Of a DNA stretch of 64,000 nt, positions 63,440 through 64,000 are shown piece after piece. Source of the DNA: Nitrospira defluvii (lineage in GTDB: Bacteria; Nitrospirota; Nitrospiria; Nitrospirales; Nitrospiraceae); contig FP929003.1 in the NCBI GenBank assembly GCA_000196815.1, forward strand, positions 2,193,501-2,257,500. Direction: 5' to 3'. Made by a program: the position numbers and the translations under genes. Below the pieces are notes generated by a model. That model saw only the letters and a list, made by a program, of their open reading frames with translations. It ran no database searches and was not told the DNA's origin. Every line of letters starts with the position of its first letter. Position 1 is the stretch's first letter.

Positions 63440-64000
63440 GTGACTCGACTCAGCCTCCTGTCAGTTGCGACCATCAGCCTGGTCACGAGCGCGGTCCTAC
63501 CGGCCATGGCAGGGGAGCGGGCTCCGGTGCGGCCGCTCTTTCAGGTGCAGGGGGCTGTTGCGCACAATACGCAGGGTTTCCCGCAGTCCCGTGGAAAACG
63601 GCTCATCTATCCGGAGCAGATCCACGGCGTGATCCACGATTTCGTCAAACGGGAACTGGCCGGCCGCGCGGTCGATTGCCAGGTGGCGATCGGCGATCCT
63701 CAGCAGCCGATCGTCGTGCCCTCCGGAGCGGTCGATCTGCAAGTCAGCGCCGGTCGATCGGACGAACCGCTCGGTCGTCGAGTGTTCCAGATTCATCTGG
63801 CTGTGAACGGGCGATTCATCAAGACCATCGATGCCACGGCCGATGTGGCCGCCATTGTCGAGGTGGTGGTGCCGGTGCGGTCGATCAAGGTCGACGAGGA
63901 GATCGCGGCCGACGACGTCACCACGGAACGGATCGTCCTGTACGACCTGAAGCAACCGTTTGTGACCAGTCCTGCCGAAGTCATCGGTAAAGCGGCCATT
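63440..64000 (+). CDS. flgA: Flagellar P-ring assembly chaperone FlgA (3' end cut)
   Basis: FlgA is a periplasmic chaperone for P-ring assembly. The visible 187 residues have a signal peptide (LSLLSVATISLVTSAVLPAMA), then IHDFVKRELAGRAVDCQV, a central beta domain and VVVPVRSIKVDEEIAADDV, which matches the SAF-type domain of FlgA. The GTG at 63440 is preferred over the GTG at 63431 because an AAGGGTG lies at a good distance. P-ring gene flgI and L-ring gene flgH would be expected after the window end. Confidence 0.85.
   Translation, partial: MTRLSLLSVATISLVTSAVLPAMAGERAPVRPLFQVQGAVAHNTQGFPQSRGKRLIYPEQIHGVIHDFVKRELAGRAVDCQVAIGDPQQPIVVPSGAVDLQVSAGRSDEPLGRRVFQIHLAVNGRFIKTIDATADVAAIVEVVVPVRSIKVDEEIAADDVTTERIVLYDLKQPFVTSPAEVIGKAAI

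Overview
The window looks like chromosome of a high-GC Gram-negative bacterium, most plausibly a Nitrospira-type member of the Nitrospirota. This is inferred from gene content and protein flavour: a GlrK-lipoprotein-GlrR operon, NtrC-type regulators controlling flagella, sigma-54 promoters and a PilZ pair. There is no rRNA to prove it. The window is gene-dense, with many 4-base stop/start overlaps and good Shine-Dalgarno (SD) sequences.

Layout. (1) 1-4161: a truncated radical SAM gene, two small genes, a NapH/CcoG-like Fe-S membrane protein and a DUF72 gene, all on the minus strand. (2) 3271-8975: a minus-strand SOS mutagenesis operon, lexA-like > imuB > dnaE2 > DUF72. A perfect 25-bp palindrome sits across the lexA-like start codon. 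(3) 9301-20202: housekeeping and unrecognised genes, including a DUF423 protein, a dienelactone-hydrolase-like protein without its nucleophile, a Gfo/Idh/MocA oxidoreductase, a stand-alone RAM domain, comM/yifB and clpB. (4) 20203-25587: a membrane protein, then a GlrK-like kinase, a QseG-position lipoprotein and a GlrR-like sigma-54 activator, facing two PilZ proteins. (5) 25951-31987: a 6-kb integrative element in a tRNA-Thr gene. It has 64-bp att direct repeats, paired arm-type repeats, a HUH Rep protein, two lipoproteins, a decayed second rep copy, an unrecognised cargo gene, a ribbon-helix-helix-like protein, an excisionase-like protein and a tyrosine integrase. (6) 32327-64000: a large flagellar locus. 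Regulators come first (a sigma-54 activator; then TPR protein, kinase and activator in one operon), followed by flgBC-fliEFGHIJ-motE-fliK-flgDE, fliLMNOPQR-flhBA-flhF-flhG-fliA, a degenerate GGDEF protein and flgF-flgG-flgA (cut by the window end).

How the genes work together. Three well-formed sigma-54 promoters (GG-N10-GC) precede flgB, fliL and flgF, matching the NtrC-family activators encoded just upstream. The basal body, C-ring, export gate and hook genes form three long units, with FlhF/FlhG for placement and number and FliA for late genes.

The most striking feature is fliH (42812-43861). It encodes a complete NtrC-like receiver domain fused to the FliH export-ATPase regulator, with every phosphorylation residue present, which suggests phospho-signalling acting directly on the type III export ATPase. 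Other notable points are the leaderless, self-overlapping lexA-like operator, the GAFTNA loop in the GlrR-like activator, a 96-residue FlgD, and an inverted-repeat element between flgE and fliL.
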